Below, in pieces: positions 43,875 through 51,754 of a stretch of DNA of 64,000 nt. Below the pieces are notes generated by a model, which saw only the letters and a program-made list of their open reading frames with translations, was not told where the DNA came from and ran no database searches. The DNA comes from Devosia sp. 66-22 (GTDB lineage Bacteria; Pseudomonadota; Alphaproteobacteria; Rhizobiales; Devosiaceae). The first letter of the stretch is position 1, and each line of letters starts with the position of its first letter. The position numbers and the translations under genes are program-made. The stretch lies in the NCBI GenBank assembly GCA_001899065.1, contig MKUZ01000017.1, forward strand, positions 62,001 through 126,000, in the 5' to 3' direction.

Positions 43875-45617
43875 GTGAATCTCGCCCTGCGCCTCGTCGC
43901 CACCACCGCGCTTGCCGGTCTCCTACTCACCGCGCCGGCCTTGTCCCAGGGCCAGTTCCTCGACCTCGCGGAAGGTCCCAGCGCCGCCGGCAGCTATCTG
44001 GCCGGCCAGGAAGCGATGGGCGAGCTCAGCACGCCCAATGCCGCCCGCTACTTCGCCCAGGCCGCGGCCGACGAGTGGGACAATCCGCTGGTCATCCACG
44101 CCGCCTTCGTTGCCCTCGCCGCCAATGGCGAGATCGAACGCTCCGCCGATTCCGCCCGCCGCATGCTCGAGCTCGAGCCCACCAACCAGCTCGCCCAGCT
44201 CGTCATCGCCACCGAGGCGCTCAAGAACCGGCGCTACGCGGCCGCCATCCGCGACCTCGACAAGCTCGGCTCCGACAGCTTCGAGGGCATCACCGGCTCC
44301 ATCCTGCGTGCCTGGGCGCTGATCGGCGATGGCCGCTACAGCGAGGCGATGGGCTCGCTCGACAAGGTCGCCGAGAACGGCCTCGAGGAGTTCCTCGTCT
44401 TCCACCGCGCCATCATGGCCGAAGTCGCCGGCGACCGCGCCGCGGCGCAGGACTACATCAGCCAGGCGATCGAGGTCGACGCCTTCACCGCCGACGTGGT
44501 CGATGCCTATGCCCGCATCCTTGCCAATGCCGGCCGCTTCGACGAGGCGCTCGACGCCATCGTCGCCTTCGAGGCGCAGGGCCTCAACCACCCCATCATC
44601 TCCGCGCTCAAGACGCAGCTCGCCAACCGGCAGCGGCCCACAATGTTCGTCGACAGCGTGCAGGCCGGCGCCGCGCAGATGTTCCACAGCGTCGGCCTCG
44701 CCTTCGCCCGCGAGGGCACCACCGACATCTCGCTCGTGCTCGAGCGGCTGGCGCAGTATCTGGACCCGCGCAACGACACTATCCCCATCGTCATCGGCCA
44801 GCTCTACGATGGCGCCGGCCAGCACGAGCTCGCCAATGCGCTCTATGATGGGCTCCCCGCCAATTCGCTGCTCAAGCCGATGGCCACCGTGCGCGTCGCC
44901 GACAATCTCGATGCGATGGGCGACCGCCCCGAGGCGATCCGTCGGCTGAGCAACATCATTGCCACCAATCCGGACGACATCGACGCCATCTCCGTGCTCG
45001 GCGACCTGCTGCGCGCCGACAAGCAGTTCGCCCGATCCGCCGACGCCTATACCCAGGCGCTCGCCGTCACCGGCGGCAAGAGTCCCGCCGACTGGCGCTT
45101 CTACTACGTACGCGGCATCGCCTATGAGCGCTCGGACCAGTTCCCGCTCGCCGAAAAGGACTTCCTGCGCGCGCTCGAACTCAATCCCAACCAGCCGCAG
45201 GTGCTCAACTACCTGGGCTATAGCTGGGTCGACAAGGGCATGAACCTCGACCGCGGCCTCGAGATGATCGAGAAGGCCATCGAAGGCGCGCCCAATGACG
45301 GCTACATCATCGACAGCCTGGGCTGGGCCTACTACCGCCTCGGCCGCTTCGAGGAAGCCGTGGGCAAGCTCGAGGAGGCGGCTCTGCTGCGTCCCGCCGA
45401 TCCCGAGATCAACGACCATCTCGGCGACGCCTATTGGCGCGTCGGCCGCAAGCTTGAAGCGACGTTCCAGTGGAAGGTCGCCTATGCCATGGACACCGAG
45501 GGCAACGTCAAGAAGCGGATCGAGCCCAAGCTCAAGGGCGGCCTCGATGCCGCCCCCGTCAGCGAGGATTCGGCGCCGGTCGAGCCGGCGCCCGGAGACC
45601 AGGCCGCGGCCAACTGA
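43875..45617 (+). CDS. Exported TPR-repeat protein
   Basis: A 580-aa protein with a signal peptide (NLALRLVATTALAGLLLTAPALSQ) and many tetratricopeptide repeats; the clearest are in the C-terminal half (AEKDFLRALELNPNQPQVLN, GWAYYRLGRFEEAVGKLEEA). It is probably periplasmic or outer-membrane-attached and scaffolds other proteins. The frame is open from 43797, but GTG 43875 has AAGGAAA upstream and begins the signal peptide. The gene lies between ETF-QO and ispE. Confidence 0.88.
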   Translation: MNLALRLVATTALAGLLLTAPALSQGQFLDLAEGPSAAGSYLAGQEAMGELSTPNAARYFAQAAADEWDNPLVIHAAFVALAANGEIERSADSARRMLELEPTNQLAQLVIATEALKNRRYAAAIRDLDKLGSDSFEGITGSILRAWALIGDGRYSEAMGSLDKVAENGLEEFLVFHRAIMAEVAGDRAAAQDYISQAIEVDAFTADVVDAYARILANAGRFDEALDAIVAFEAQGLNHPIISALKTQLANRQRPTMFVDSVQAGAAQMFHSVGLAFAREGTTDISLVLERLAQYLDPRNDTIPIVIGQLYDGAGQHELANALYDGLPANSLLKPMATVRVADNLDAMGDRPEAIRRLSNIIATNPDDIDAISVLGDLLRADKQFARSADAYTQALAVTGGKSPADWRFYYVRGIAYERSDQFPLAEKDFLRALELNPNQPQVLNYLGYSWVDKGMNLDRGLEMIEKAIEGAPNDGYIIDSLGWAYYRLGRFEEAVGKLEEAALLRPADPEINDHLGDAYWRVGRKLEATFQWKVAYAMDTEGNVKKRIEPKLKGGLDAAPVSEDSAPVEPAPGDQAAAN

Positions 45618-45620
45618 GCG

Positions 45621-46496
45621 ATGGCGGAGACGTCAGTCGAGGCCGCGCCCGCCAAGATCAACCTCGCGCTCCACGTCACCGGCCGCCGGGCCGACGGCTA
45701 CCATTCGCTCGAAATGCTGGTGGCCTTCGCCGAAGTCGGCGATGAACTGGAAGCCGCGCCGGCGCGGCAGGACAGCCTCTCGATCAGCGGCCCCTTCGCC
45801 GCCGGCCTCGGCAATGGCGAGAGCAACCTCGTGCTGCGGGCGCTCGGCGCCTTCCGCCGGCGCTGGCCCGGCGCCTTGCCCGACGGCATCGATCTGCGCC
45901 TCGCCAAGAACCTGCCCGTCGCGGCCGGCCTGGGCGGCGGCTCTGCCGACGCGGCGGCGGCCCTGCGCCTGTTCGCGGCGATGGCCGATGCGGACATCGC
46001 CTTCCCCGACCTGCTCGAGCTGTCGCGCGGCCTCGGCGCCGACGTGCCGATGTGCCTTTATTCGCGGCCGGCGGAAGTGCGCGGCATCGGCGAGATCGTG
46101 CTGCCGCTCAAGCACTTCCCCACCTGCTATGTCGTCCTGGTGAATCCGCTCGTTCCAGTCGTTACCGCCGACGTGTTCCGCCGGCTGGAGCGCCGCGACA
46201 ATCCCGGCCTCCCCGATATCGGCGGTCCGCTGACCCGTCCCGCCCAACTTGGGCTCTGGCTCAGCGAGACCCGCAACGACCTCGAGCCGCCCGCCATCGC
46301 CATGGTGCCCGTCATCAGCAACCTCATCGCCCAGCTTCGTGTCGCCAATGGCTGCATCCTCGCCCGCATGTCCGGCTCCGGCGCCACGGTCTTCGGCCTC
46401 TTCGGCTCCAGCGCCCAGGCCCATCAGGCCGCCCACGACCTCCGCGAAACCTGGCCCGCCTACTGGGTCGCCGCCGCGCCGTTGCTTGCCGCGTGA
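45621..46496 (+). CDS. ispE: 4-diphosphocytidyl-2-C-methyl-D-erythritol kinase
   Basis: A 291-aa GHMP kinase of the MEP isoprenoid pathway, phosphorylating CDP-ME. It shows APAKINLALHVTGRRADGYH, the ATP-binding loop AAGLGGGSADAAA, and the C-terminal ARMSGSGATVFGLF. It starts 3 bp after the TPR gene. It ends 3 bp before the convergent copD, so no terminator is placed between them. A polyprenyl diphosphate synthase gene, which uses the pathway's products, is 4 kb away. Confidence 0.96.
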   Translation: MAETSVEAAPAKINLALHVTGRRADGYHSLEMLVAFAEVGDELEAAPARQDSLSISGPFAAGLGNGESNLVLRALGAFRRRWPGALPDGIDLRLAKNLPVAAGLGGGSADAAAALRLFAAMADADIAFPDLLELSRGLGADVPMCLYSRPAEVRGIGEIVLPLKHFPTCYVVLVNPLVPVVTADVFRRLERRDNPGLPDIGGPLTRPAQLGLWLSETRNDLEPPAIAMVPVISNLIAQLRVANGCILARMSGSGATVFGLFGSSAQAHQAAHDLRETWPAYWVAAAPLLAA

Positions 46497-46499
46497 GGC

Positions 46500-47348
46500 T
46501 CAGCCCATCGGCAGCGTACCGAGCACGCTGACCAGCGCGACAACCACGACGCCGATGGCCATCTCGGCGAGTGCCGACCGATAGAGCGGCACCGCGCCGT
46601 CGCGTGCGAAGCGCGGCAACAGCACGTAGCGATTGGCGAGCGCCAGCCCGACCATCAGCAGCACGAGCCCGATCTTGGCTGCGAGCAGAGCCTGCCAGGG
46701 CGAGGCGAGGTCGGTGGGCGGTCCGCCGATCAGCAGCCACGTATTGACGAGCCCCGTCGCCAGCGTCACCGCTACCGCCAGGTGGCCGAGGCCGGAGAAA
46801 CGGCGGAGCGCCGCCTCGGCATCGGCGCCCAGCCGCATGCTGAGGGCCAGCGGCAGGAGCGAGCCCAGCCAGAACCCCGCCGCCACCAGGTGCGCGATCT
46901 GGCTGGCCCGGCCGACGCCGCCGGTCCAGCCTCCCGTGGCGGCGAGATGGCCGACGAGGCCCAGCACCGCCAGCATCGCGCCGGAGAGCACCGCGAGCGC
47001 CCACCATCGCGGCCACGCCGCAATCGCCGCGACCAGCAGCACGTCGAGCGCCAGCACGGCGATCCACGTGCGGCCGAACTGCGTCCCGGTGAGGACGAGC
47101 TGCAGCGTGGCGGGATCGACAGCGTCGGCCCAGCCGTCGCCCATCGTCGCTGCCGTCACGCCGAGCCAGATCAGCGATGTCCCCACGAGGATGCAGATAC
47201 AGGCGATCGCCAGCCTGCGCAGATGCCTGGTGAGGTTGCCCGGCATCCCCGGCGGCGCGATCGCAGCGGCAAACACGGCGATGCCGAAGAGCTGGATGGC
47301 CGCCGCGTAGTGCAGGACGCGTGCCGCGGCGAGGACAAGCTCCGGCAA
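46500..47348 (-). CDS. copD: Copper resistance D family membrane protein
   Basis: A 282-aa membrane protein with eight predicted helices of the CopD family (copper import or tolerance with CopC). Conserved blocks include LHYAAAIQLFGIAVF near the start, LVGHLAATGGWTGGVGRASQIAHLVAAGFWLGSLLPL in the middle, and AKIGLVLLMVGLALANRYVLLP. The histidines and methionines in the middle block are the likely copper contacts. It is the last gene of the cop/ECF module, 4 bp after copC. Confidence 0.93.
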   Translation of the reverse strand: MPELVLAAARVLHYAAAIQLFGIAVFAAAIAPPGMPGNLTRHLRRLAIACICILVGTSLIWLGVTAATMGDGWADAVDPATLQLVLTGTQFGRTWIAVLALDVLLVAAIAAWPRWWALAVLSGAMLAVLGLVGHLAATGGWTGGVGRASQIAHLVAAGFWLGSLLPLALSMRLGADAEAALRRFSGLGHLAVAVTLATGLVNTWLLIGGPPTDLASPWQALLAAKIGLVLLMVGLALANRYVLLPRFARDGAVPLYRSALAEMAIGVVVVALVSVLGTLPMG

Positions 47349-47352
47349 TCGC

Positions 47353-47733
47353 TTACTTCACGTCGAACGAATAGGTGCCGCTCACCTTGTGGCCGTCGGC
47401 CGCGACTGCCGCCCAGTCGACGGTGTAGCTGCCGTCCGGCAGTCCAGCTGGCAGCGTGACGATCACGCTCGCGCCGTTCGCAGGGTCAATGGCAAAGCTC
47501 GTCCCGCCGACCGCCAGCCCGTCGGGTCCGACAATCTCGATTTTGGAGAAGGCCGGCTCGATGCTCTCCGAGAAGGTGAGCACAAGCGCTTCTGGCATCA
47601 CCTCGACCACGGCATCGGCGGCAGGAACGGACGACACCAGTTCCGCATGGGCCAGCGACGGCAGGGTCTGCGCGCCGACACAGAAGATCGCGAGCGCGGC
47701 GGCCCGGGCCAGGTTCCGGATGATGGTGTGCAT
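47353..47733 (-). CDS. copC: Periplasmic copper-binding protein CopC
   Basis: A 126-aa periplasmic protein with a signal peptide ending near SLAHA. The mature N-terminal histidine (H29), together with D113 and H115 in AADGHKVSG, forms the Cu(II) site of CopC/YobA proteins. The methionine-rich Cu(I) site of the classic plasmid CopC is absent, as in most chromosomal members. The frame is open to 47829, but the signal peptide begins at 47733, 11 bp after the sigma factor stop. It probably hands copper to CopD. Confidence 0.93.
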   Translation of the reverse strand: MHTIIRNLARAAALAIFCVGAQTLPSLAHAELVSSVPAADAVVEVMPEALVLTFSESIEPAFSKIEIVGPDGLAVGGTSFAIDPANGASVIVTLPAGLPDGSYTVDWAAVAADGHKVSGTYSFDVK

Positions 47734-47744
47734 TGCCAGTCTCT

Positions 47745-48485
47745 CTAGTCGTGCCCGGCGGCGACGGGTTCGGGCGGTCCATTGTGCGTGCGCAGTTCTA
47801 CCAGAACACGGTCGGCCATGTGCACACATCTTTGGCCGTCGAAGGGAAACAGCGATGTGAAGGCGCCGTTGAGCTTCTGCTCGATCGTCTCGCGCATCAG
47901 CCGGCGCGCCCGATGCAGCCGCGTCCGCACCGTCTCGGGCTTGATGTCGAGCGTGGCTGCCGTCTCCTCGACGCTCAGCCCCTGCACGTCGCGCAGCACG
48001 AACACCGAGCGGAAGGGGACGGGCAGGGCGTCGACCGCCTGCTCGAGGAAAGTCCGGATCTCCTGGCGTGACATTTCGGTCTCCGGATCGAGTTGCGGCT
48101 GGATGGAGGGAAACTGGATGATCTGTGCGCTCTGGCCGCGTTCGATGTCGATCTGCTCGACCCCTGTCGTCGGCCGCCGCCGCCGCAGCCGCTCGGTCGC
48201 CTCGTTGACGGTGATGCGCGTGAGCCAGGTGGTGAATTCGGCATCGCCGCGGAAGCCGTCGAGGTGCGTGAACGCCTTCACATAGCTTGCCTGCACCACG
48301 TCTTCGGCCTCGGCATCGTTGTGCACGATGGCGCGGGCGACGCGGAACAGCCGCTGGTTGTGGCGTCGGACAAGCGTGCGGATCGCCGCCTCGTCCTGGC
48401 CGCGCGCCATTTCGACGAGCACCCTGTCGCCATGGCCGGCGAGGTCGGCGCGGGGAGGGGAAACGGTGAGCCGTGTCGTTGTCAT
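47745..48485 (-). CDS. ECF-family RNA polymerase sigma factor
   Basis: A 246-aa extracytoplasmic-function sigma factor: region 2 (LVRRHNQRLFRVARAIVHNDAEAEDVVQASYVKAF, DAEFTTWLTRITVNEATERLRRR) and region 4 (LPVPFRSVFVLRDVQGLSVEETAATLDIKPETVRTRLHRARRLM). A C-terminal tail of about 45 residues contains FPFDGQRCVHMADRVL, with Cys, His and Met in a row of potential metal ligands. No anti-sigma gene is adjacent. It lies between the cupredoxin gene and copC; matching ECF-type promoters precede it and the DUF4142 gene, so it probably controls the whole module. Confidence 0.94.
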   Translation of the reverse strand: MTTTRLTVSPPRADLAGHGDRVLVEMARGQDEAAIRTLVRRHNQRLFRVARAIVHNDAEAEDVVQASYVKAFTHLDGFRGDAEFTTWLTRITVNEATERLRRRRPTTGVEQIDIERGQSAQIIQFPSIQPQLDPETEMSRQEIRTFLEQAVDALPVPFRSVFVLRDVQGLSVEETAATLDIKPETVRTRLHRARRLMRETIEQKLNGAFTSLFPFDGQRCVHMADRVLVELRTHNGPPEPVAAGHD

Positions 48486-48513
48486 GATCGCCTACTCTAT
48501 GCCTACCGCATTG

Positions 48514-48538
48514 GACGGCGAAGCGCGCAATACGTTCC
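48514..48538 (-). promoter_or_regulatory. ECF-type promoter P2 before the sigma factor-copC-copD genes
   Basis: On the minus strand GGAAC (48538-48534), 16 bases, then CGTC (48517-48514) and CAATG. The transcript would begin about 20 bp before the sigma factor ATG at 48485. The same elements with identical spacing precede the DUF4142 gene, which suggests autoregulation by this sigma factor. Confidence 0.7.
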
Positions 48539-48550
48539 CGACAGGCTGCG

Positions 48551-48579
48551 GGGCGCCGGAACGTGCCGTTCCGGCGCCC
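48551..48579 (-). terminator. Hairpin between the cupredoxin gene and promoter P2
   Basis: A perfect 12-bp stem (48551-48562 with 48568-48579, GGGCGCCGGAAC/GTTCCGGCGCCC) with a 5-base loop lies 6 bp after the cupredoxin stop. It has no T-run, so it may attenuate readthrough or protect the upstream message. It sits 12 bp before the GGAAC element of P2. Confidence 0.55.
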
Positions 48580-48585
48580 GTCGGC

Positions 48586-48912
48586 CTACGGCGCGATGAC
48601 GAGGGTGCCCGTCATCCCGGGGTGGAACTTGCAGAAGAAGTCGAGACTTCCCACCGCGCCCACCACCATGCGGACCTCGGTTCCGGCCGGCAGGTCGACG
48701 TCGAAGCTCTTGTCGCGGGCCGTCGCCGAGTGGCGGAAGATGTCGTTGTTCTGCCAGATGACCGTATCGCCGGCATGGAGCTCGGCCGGCACGGGGCCGA
48801 ACTTCATCTTGTCGATCACGATCGTGTAGTCGGCGGCAAAAGCGGGCATCGCGGCGAGCGCGGTGCCGGCCACCAGCACGCCGGTCAGGGCCAGCTTGAT
48901 CAGGGCGGTCAT
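48586..48912 (-). CDS. Cupredoxin (type-1 blue copper protein)
   Basis: A 108-aa periplasmic protein with a signal peptide (MTALIKLALTGVLVAGTALAAMPAFAA) and a plastocyanin/amicyanin-like domain. All four type-1 copper ligands are visible: H61 (IFRHSATA), C94, H97 and M100 (DFFCKFHPGM). It should bind one copper and shuttle electrons or buffer copper. The frame is open to 48954, but the signal peptide starts at 48912 behind GGAGCC. It is downstream of the DUF4142 gene and upstream of the sigma factor. Confidence 0.94.
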   Translation of the reverse strand: MTALIKLALTGVLVAGTALAAMPAFAADYTIVIDKMKFGPVPAELHAGDTVIWQNNDIFRHSATARDKSFDVDLPAGTEVRMVVGAVGSLDFFCKFHPGMTGTLVIAP

Positions 48913-48922
48913 CTCAAGGCTC

Positions 48923-49441
48923 CTACTGGAACTTTGCCGCGACCATCTCGGCATGATGCTGGTGCTCGGTGAACAGCGTCAGGCCGGTCTTGAGTAGCTC
49001 CTTGAACTCGGCGTTCTGCGCCGAGGGGATCAGCACCGAGCTCAGCGCTCCGTTGACCGTGGCGTGGTAGGCGACCTCGTTGGCGATGTAGGCCTTGTCG
49101 AACGCGGCGCCATCGAGCTTGTCGAGCTCGGCCAGCTTGTCCGCCGCCGCCTGGCTCAGCGCCTGGCTGGTCGGATTGTCTTCGGGCGTGACCCCGAGCT
49201 TCGTCACCAGCGCCAGCGCCTGGTCGTTCACCGCCTTGTGGTCGGCGGCCATCAGCGTGGCGAAGGCGATGATGTCCGCGTTGGTGCTCTTCTTGATCGC
49301 CTGTTCGGCCGCCACAACGTCGATCTGCCCGGCCGTGTAGGCGATGTGGGCGATCTGCGGATCGGTGGGCGCGTCGGCGGCGGCGCCGACGCCGGCCATG
49401 CCGAAAGCGAGGAGCGCTGCAAGCACTGTAGTTCTGATCAT
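48923..49441 (-). CDS. DUF4142 exported protein
   Basis: A 172-aa exported protein: signal peptide (MIRTTVLAALLAFGMAGVGAAA) followed by a helical ferritin-like DUF4142 domain (IKKSTNADIIAFATLMAADHKAVND..., AYIANEVAYHATVNGAL, TLFTEHQHHAEMVAAKF). Histidines recur at positions suited to metal binding (DHKA, YHAT, EHQHHAE). The molecular function of DUF4142 is not known. It is the first gene of the ECF-regulated cupredoxin/copper module and lies 60 bp downstream of a GGAAC-N16-CGTC promoter. Confidence 0.92.
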   Translation of the reverse strand: MIRTTVLAALLAFGMAGVGAAADAPTDPQIAHIAYTAGQIDVVAAEQAIKKSTNADIIAFATLMAADHKAVNDQALALVTKLGVTPEDNPTSQALSQAAADKLAELDKLDGAAFDKAYIANEVAYHATVNGALSSVLIPSAQNAEFKELLKTGLTLFTEHQHHAEMVAAKFQ

Positions 49442-49501
49442 GTCGATCTCCTGGGAACGGAAGGCAACGGGACATCTGCGCCCCGCTGGTTCGCTCCATT
49501 C

Positions 49502-49526
49502 GACGGTGACCGGCCGGAAATGTTCC
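49502..49526 (-). promoter_or_regulatory. ECF-type promoter P1 before DUF4142-cupredoxin
   Basis: On the minus strand GGAAC (49526-49522), 16 bases, then CGTC (49505-49502) and GAATG. It lies 60 bp upstream of the DUF4142 ATG and matches P2 at both elements, in spacing and in the AATG after the -10. Confidence 0.7.
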
Positions 49527-49568
49527 GGCGTTGACGAATCCGGCGACAGAAGAGGCCCGCGTTCCCGA

Positions 49569-50522
49569 TCAGCTCTCCGCGTCGGTCATCACGATGCGTT
49601 CGTCGGTGACCCGGAAGCCGGCACGCCCGAACGCGGCCGCCATCGGCACATTGCCCATGTCGGTGTCGGCGCCCACCTCCTCGCCGGGCGCGAACTCGCT
49701 CAGCATCCACATCATCTCCGCCAGCAGTTCGTTGACATAGCCGCGGCCGCGCTGCGCGGGCACGACGCCGATATAGGCGATCACGGGTACCCTGTGGTTG
49801 CGCGCCGGCACGATGAGGCCGGCCAGCTCGCCCGATTTGGTGTAGGCGAGTTTCCACCAGTCGCGCGGCGAGGGGAACCAGGCGAGGTCCTCGAGCTGCT
49901 GCTGCGCGGCGCGATCGAGGCCGATCTGCGCGATGCTGCGCCGGTCATGTGCGTCGAGCGTGTCGGCCAGAATCTCGCGCAGCGCGACGAGCAATTGCGC
50001 CTCGTCCGCTGGCCTGTAGTCGAGCCGCGCGCCGCGCGGCGGCAGGCCGTCGCGCTCCGCCGACCAGCGATAGCTGAAGCGCTCGACGAACAGCTGGAGT
50101 CCGGCATTCTTTGCCGCGTCCATCCGCGCCCTGGCCCAGTCGCGCATCACCGGATTGTCGCGCCAGCCCGGCGGCAGGAACAGGTGGTAGTCCGGCCGTT
50201 TGCCGTCGTCATTGCGCATGGAATCATGGGCGGTCAGCAGCAGTTTGGTGCCCAGCGCGACCTGTCGCGGCCCCGGCATCGCCTCCAGCCAGTCGAGCGC
50301 CGCCGGACGTGTGTCGTCGGGCCCGCACCACCAGCAGGCCCGCGCCACCACGACGCCGGCCTCGATCGCCACCCAGGTGTGTTCGGGCCGGTACTGCCGC
50401 GCGGCGAGCAGCGCGGCGTAGTCGCGCGCCGTCTCCCACAATCCGGGCAGGCGCTCGAACGGATATGACAGGAACAGCTCGGTCTCGCCCGGCCGCAGCG
50501 GGCGTATCGTCAATTCAGGCAT
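49569..50522 (-). CDS. GNAT-family N-acetyltransferase (two-domain)
   Basis: A 317-aa protein. The C-terminal half has the GNAT acetyl-CoA site (VIAYIGVVPAQRGRGYVNELLAEMMWML, FGRAGFRVTDE), and the N-terminal half (VVVARACWWCGPDD...VMRDWARARMDAAKNAGLQLFVERFSYRW) looks like a degenerate second GNAT repeat, giving a tandem arrangement. Substrate unknown. The ATG has GGAGGATAG directly upstream. It lies on the same strand as the cop/ECF module but upstream of promoter P1, so it is probably separate. Confidence 0.85.
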   Translation of the reverse strand: MPELTIRPLRPGETELFLSYPFERLPGLWETARDYAALLAARQYRPEHTWVAIEAGVVVARACWWCGPDDTRPAALDWLEAMPGPRQVALGTKLLLTAHDSMRNDDGKRPDYHLFLPPGWRDNPVMRDWARARMDAAKNAGLQLFVERFSYRWSAERDGLPPRGARLDYRPADEAQLLVALREILADTLDAHDRRSIAQIGLDRAAQQQLEDLAWFPSPRDWWKLAYTKSGELAGLIVPARNHRVPVIAYIGVVPAQRGRGYVNELLAEMMWMLSEFAPGEEVGADTDMGNVPMAAAFGRAGFRVTDERIVMTDAES

Positions 50523-50548
50523 CTATCCTCCAGGGACAAGTCATCCGT

Positions 50549-50570
50549 CGTCCTGCCGCTCGGCAGGACG
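50549..50570 (-). terminator. Hairpin after the polyprenyl synthase gene
   Basis: A 9-bp stem (50549-50557 with 50562-50570, CGTCCTGCC/GGCAGGACG) with a 4-base loop lies about 95 bp after the polyprenyl synthase stop on the minus strand and 27 bp before the acetyltransferase start. No T-run follows. Confidence 0.4.
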
Positions 50571-50665
50571 CGCAATCGGCCGATCGCGCGCGAACGCCGC
50601 GATCGTCATGTGGGGGAACAGCCTCGTCCGATCAGTAGCCGCAAATGCCGCGGCGGGCCAGAGCG

Positions 50666-51682
50666 TCAGTACGCGCGGCTCACATAGAATTCGGCGATGT
50701 CGCTCAGGATCGTCTTCATCTCGGTATCGTGCAGCGGGGCGAGGGCGGCGCGGGCGCGCTGCACATGTGCCTGCGCCTGCTCAACCGTCCGACCCAGCGC
50801 ATTGTGCCGGTTCATGATCGCAACGATCTGGGTGAGCGAGGTGTCGCTCGCATCGGCCTTGCCCAGCGCCGCGGCGATGATCTCGCGCTCGGCCGGATTG
50901 GCATCGGCGAGGGCGAGGATCACCGGCAGCGTCATCTTGCCTTCGCGCAGGTCGTCGCCGGTGTTCTTGCCCATCGCGCCGCTCTCGCCGCGATAGTCGA
51001 GCACGTCGTCGACGAGCTGGAAGGCGAGGCCGAGCTCGAGCCCGTAATCGCGCAGCGCCGTGCGGCCCGCGTCGTCGGCGCCGCCGGCCATGGCGCCCAC
51101 TTCGGCTGCCGCCTGGAACAGCGTTGCAGTCTTGGCGCGGATCACCTGGTTGTAGTCGTCGGGCGTCGCGGCGAGGTCGCCGGCCTTGGACAACTGGAAC
51201 ACCTCGCCCTCGGCGATGACCGTTGCCGCCTTGGCGAGCACGCCCAGCGCGTCGAGCTTGCCGGTCTCCACCATCATCAGGAACGCCTGGCCGAGCAGGT
51301 AGTCGCCCACCAGCACGCTTGCCTGGTTGCCCCAGATCATGCGCGCCGCCGGCCGGCCGCGCCGCATGTCGCTCTCATCCACCACGTCGTCGTGGAGGAG
51401 GGTGGCGTTGTGCATGAACTCGACGGCCGCCGCATAATTGATCTGGGCGCCCGTCGGCTTGTCGAACACCAGCGCCGCGGCCACCGTCAGCATCGGCCGC
51501 AGCCGCTTGCCGCCGGCCTCGATTAGGTAGCGGGCAAGCTGCGGCACCATTTCCACGTGGGATTCGGCGCGGCTCAGGATCAGGGCGTTGACCTTGTCCA
51601 TCTCGGCATGCGTCGCCGCCAGCAGGCGGTCGAGCGCGCCCAGTCCTGCCTGTTCCTTCGTTGCCGCCGCCGAGGTGACCAT
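50666..51682 (-). CDS. ispB: Long-chain all-trans polyprenyl diphosphate synthase
   Basis: A 338-aa prenyltransferase making the ubiquinone side chain, octaprenyl or decaprenyl by comparison with relatives; chain length cannot be read reliably. The two Asp-rich motifs are LLHDDVVDESD (first) and LVDDVLDYRGE (second), with GGKRLRPML before them. It is cytosolic. It is divergent from the methyltransferase gene, with a 72-bp gap that must hold both promoters. The quinone made from it serves ETF-QO and the respiratory chain encoded elsewhere in the window. Confidence 0.95.
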   Translation of the reverse strand: MVTSAAATKEQAGLGALDRLLAATHAEMDKVNALILSRAESHVEMVPQLARYLIEAGGKRLRPMLTVAAALVFDKPTGAQINYAAAVEFMHNATLLHDDVVDESDMRRGRPAARMIWGNQASVLVGDYLLGQAFLMMVETGKLDALGVLAKAATVIAEGEVFQLSKAGDLAATPDDYNQVIRAKTATLFQAAAEVGAMAGGADDAGRTALRDYGLELGLAFQLVDDVLDYRGESGAMGKNTGDDLREGKMTLPVILALADANPAEREIIAAALGKADASDTSLTQIVAIMNRHNALGRTVEQAQAHVQRARAALAPLHDTEMKTILSDIAEFYVSRAY

Positions 51683-51754
51683 CTCTTGCCGTTCTGCCGT
51701 TGAGGCCCGTCCGCAAACCCGTATGATTGGCGCGAACCGGCCCGGAAACTCGCG

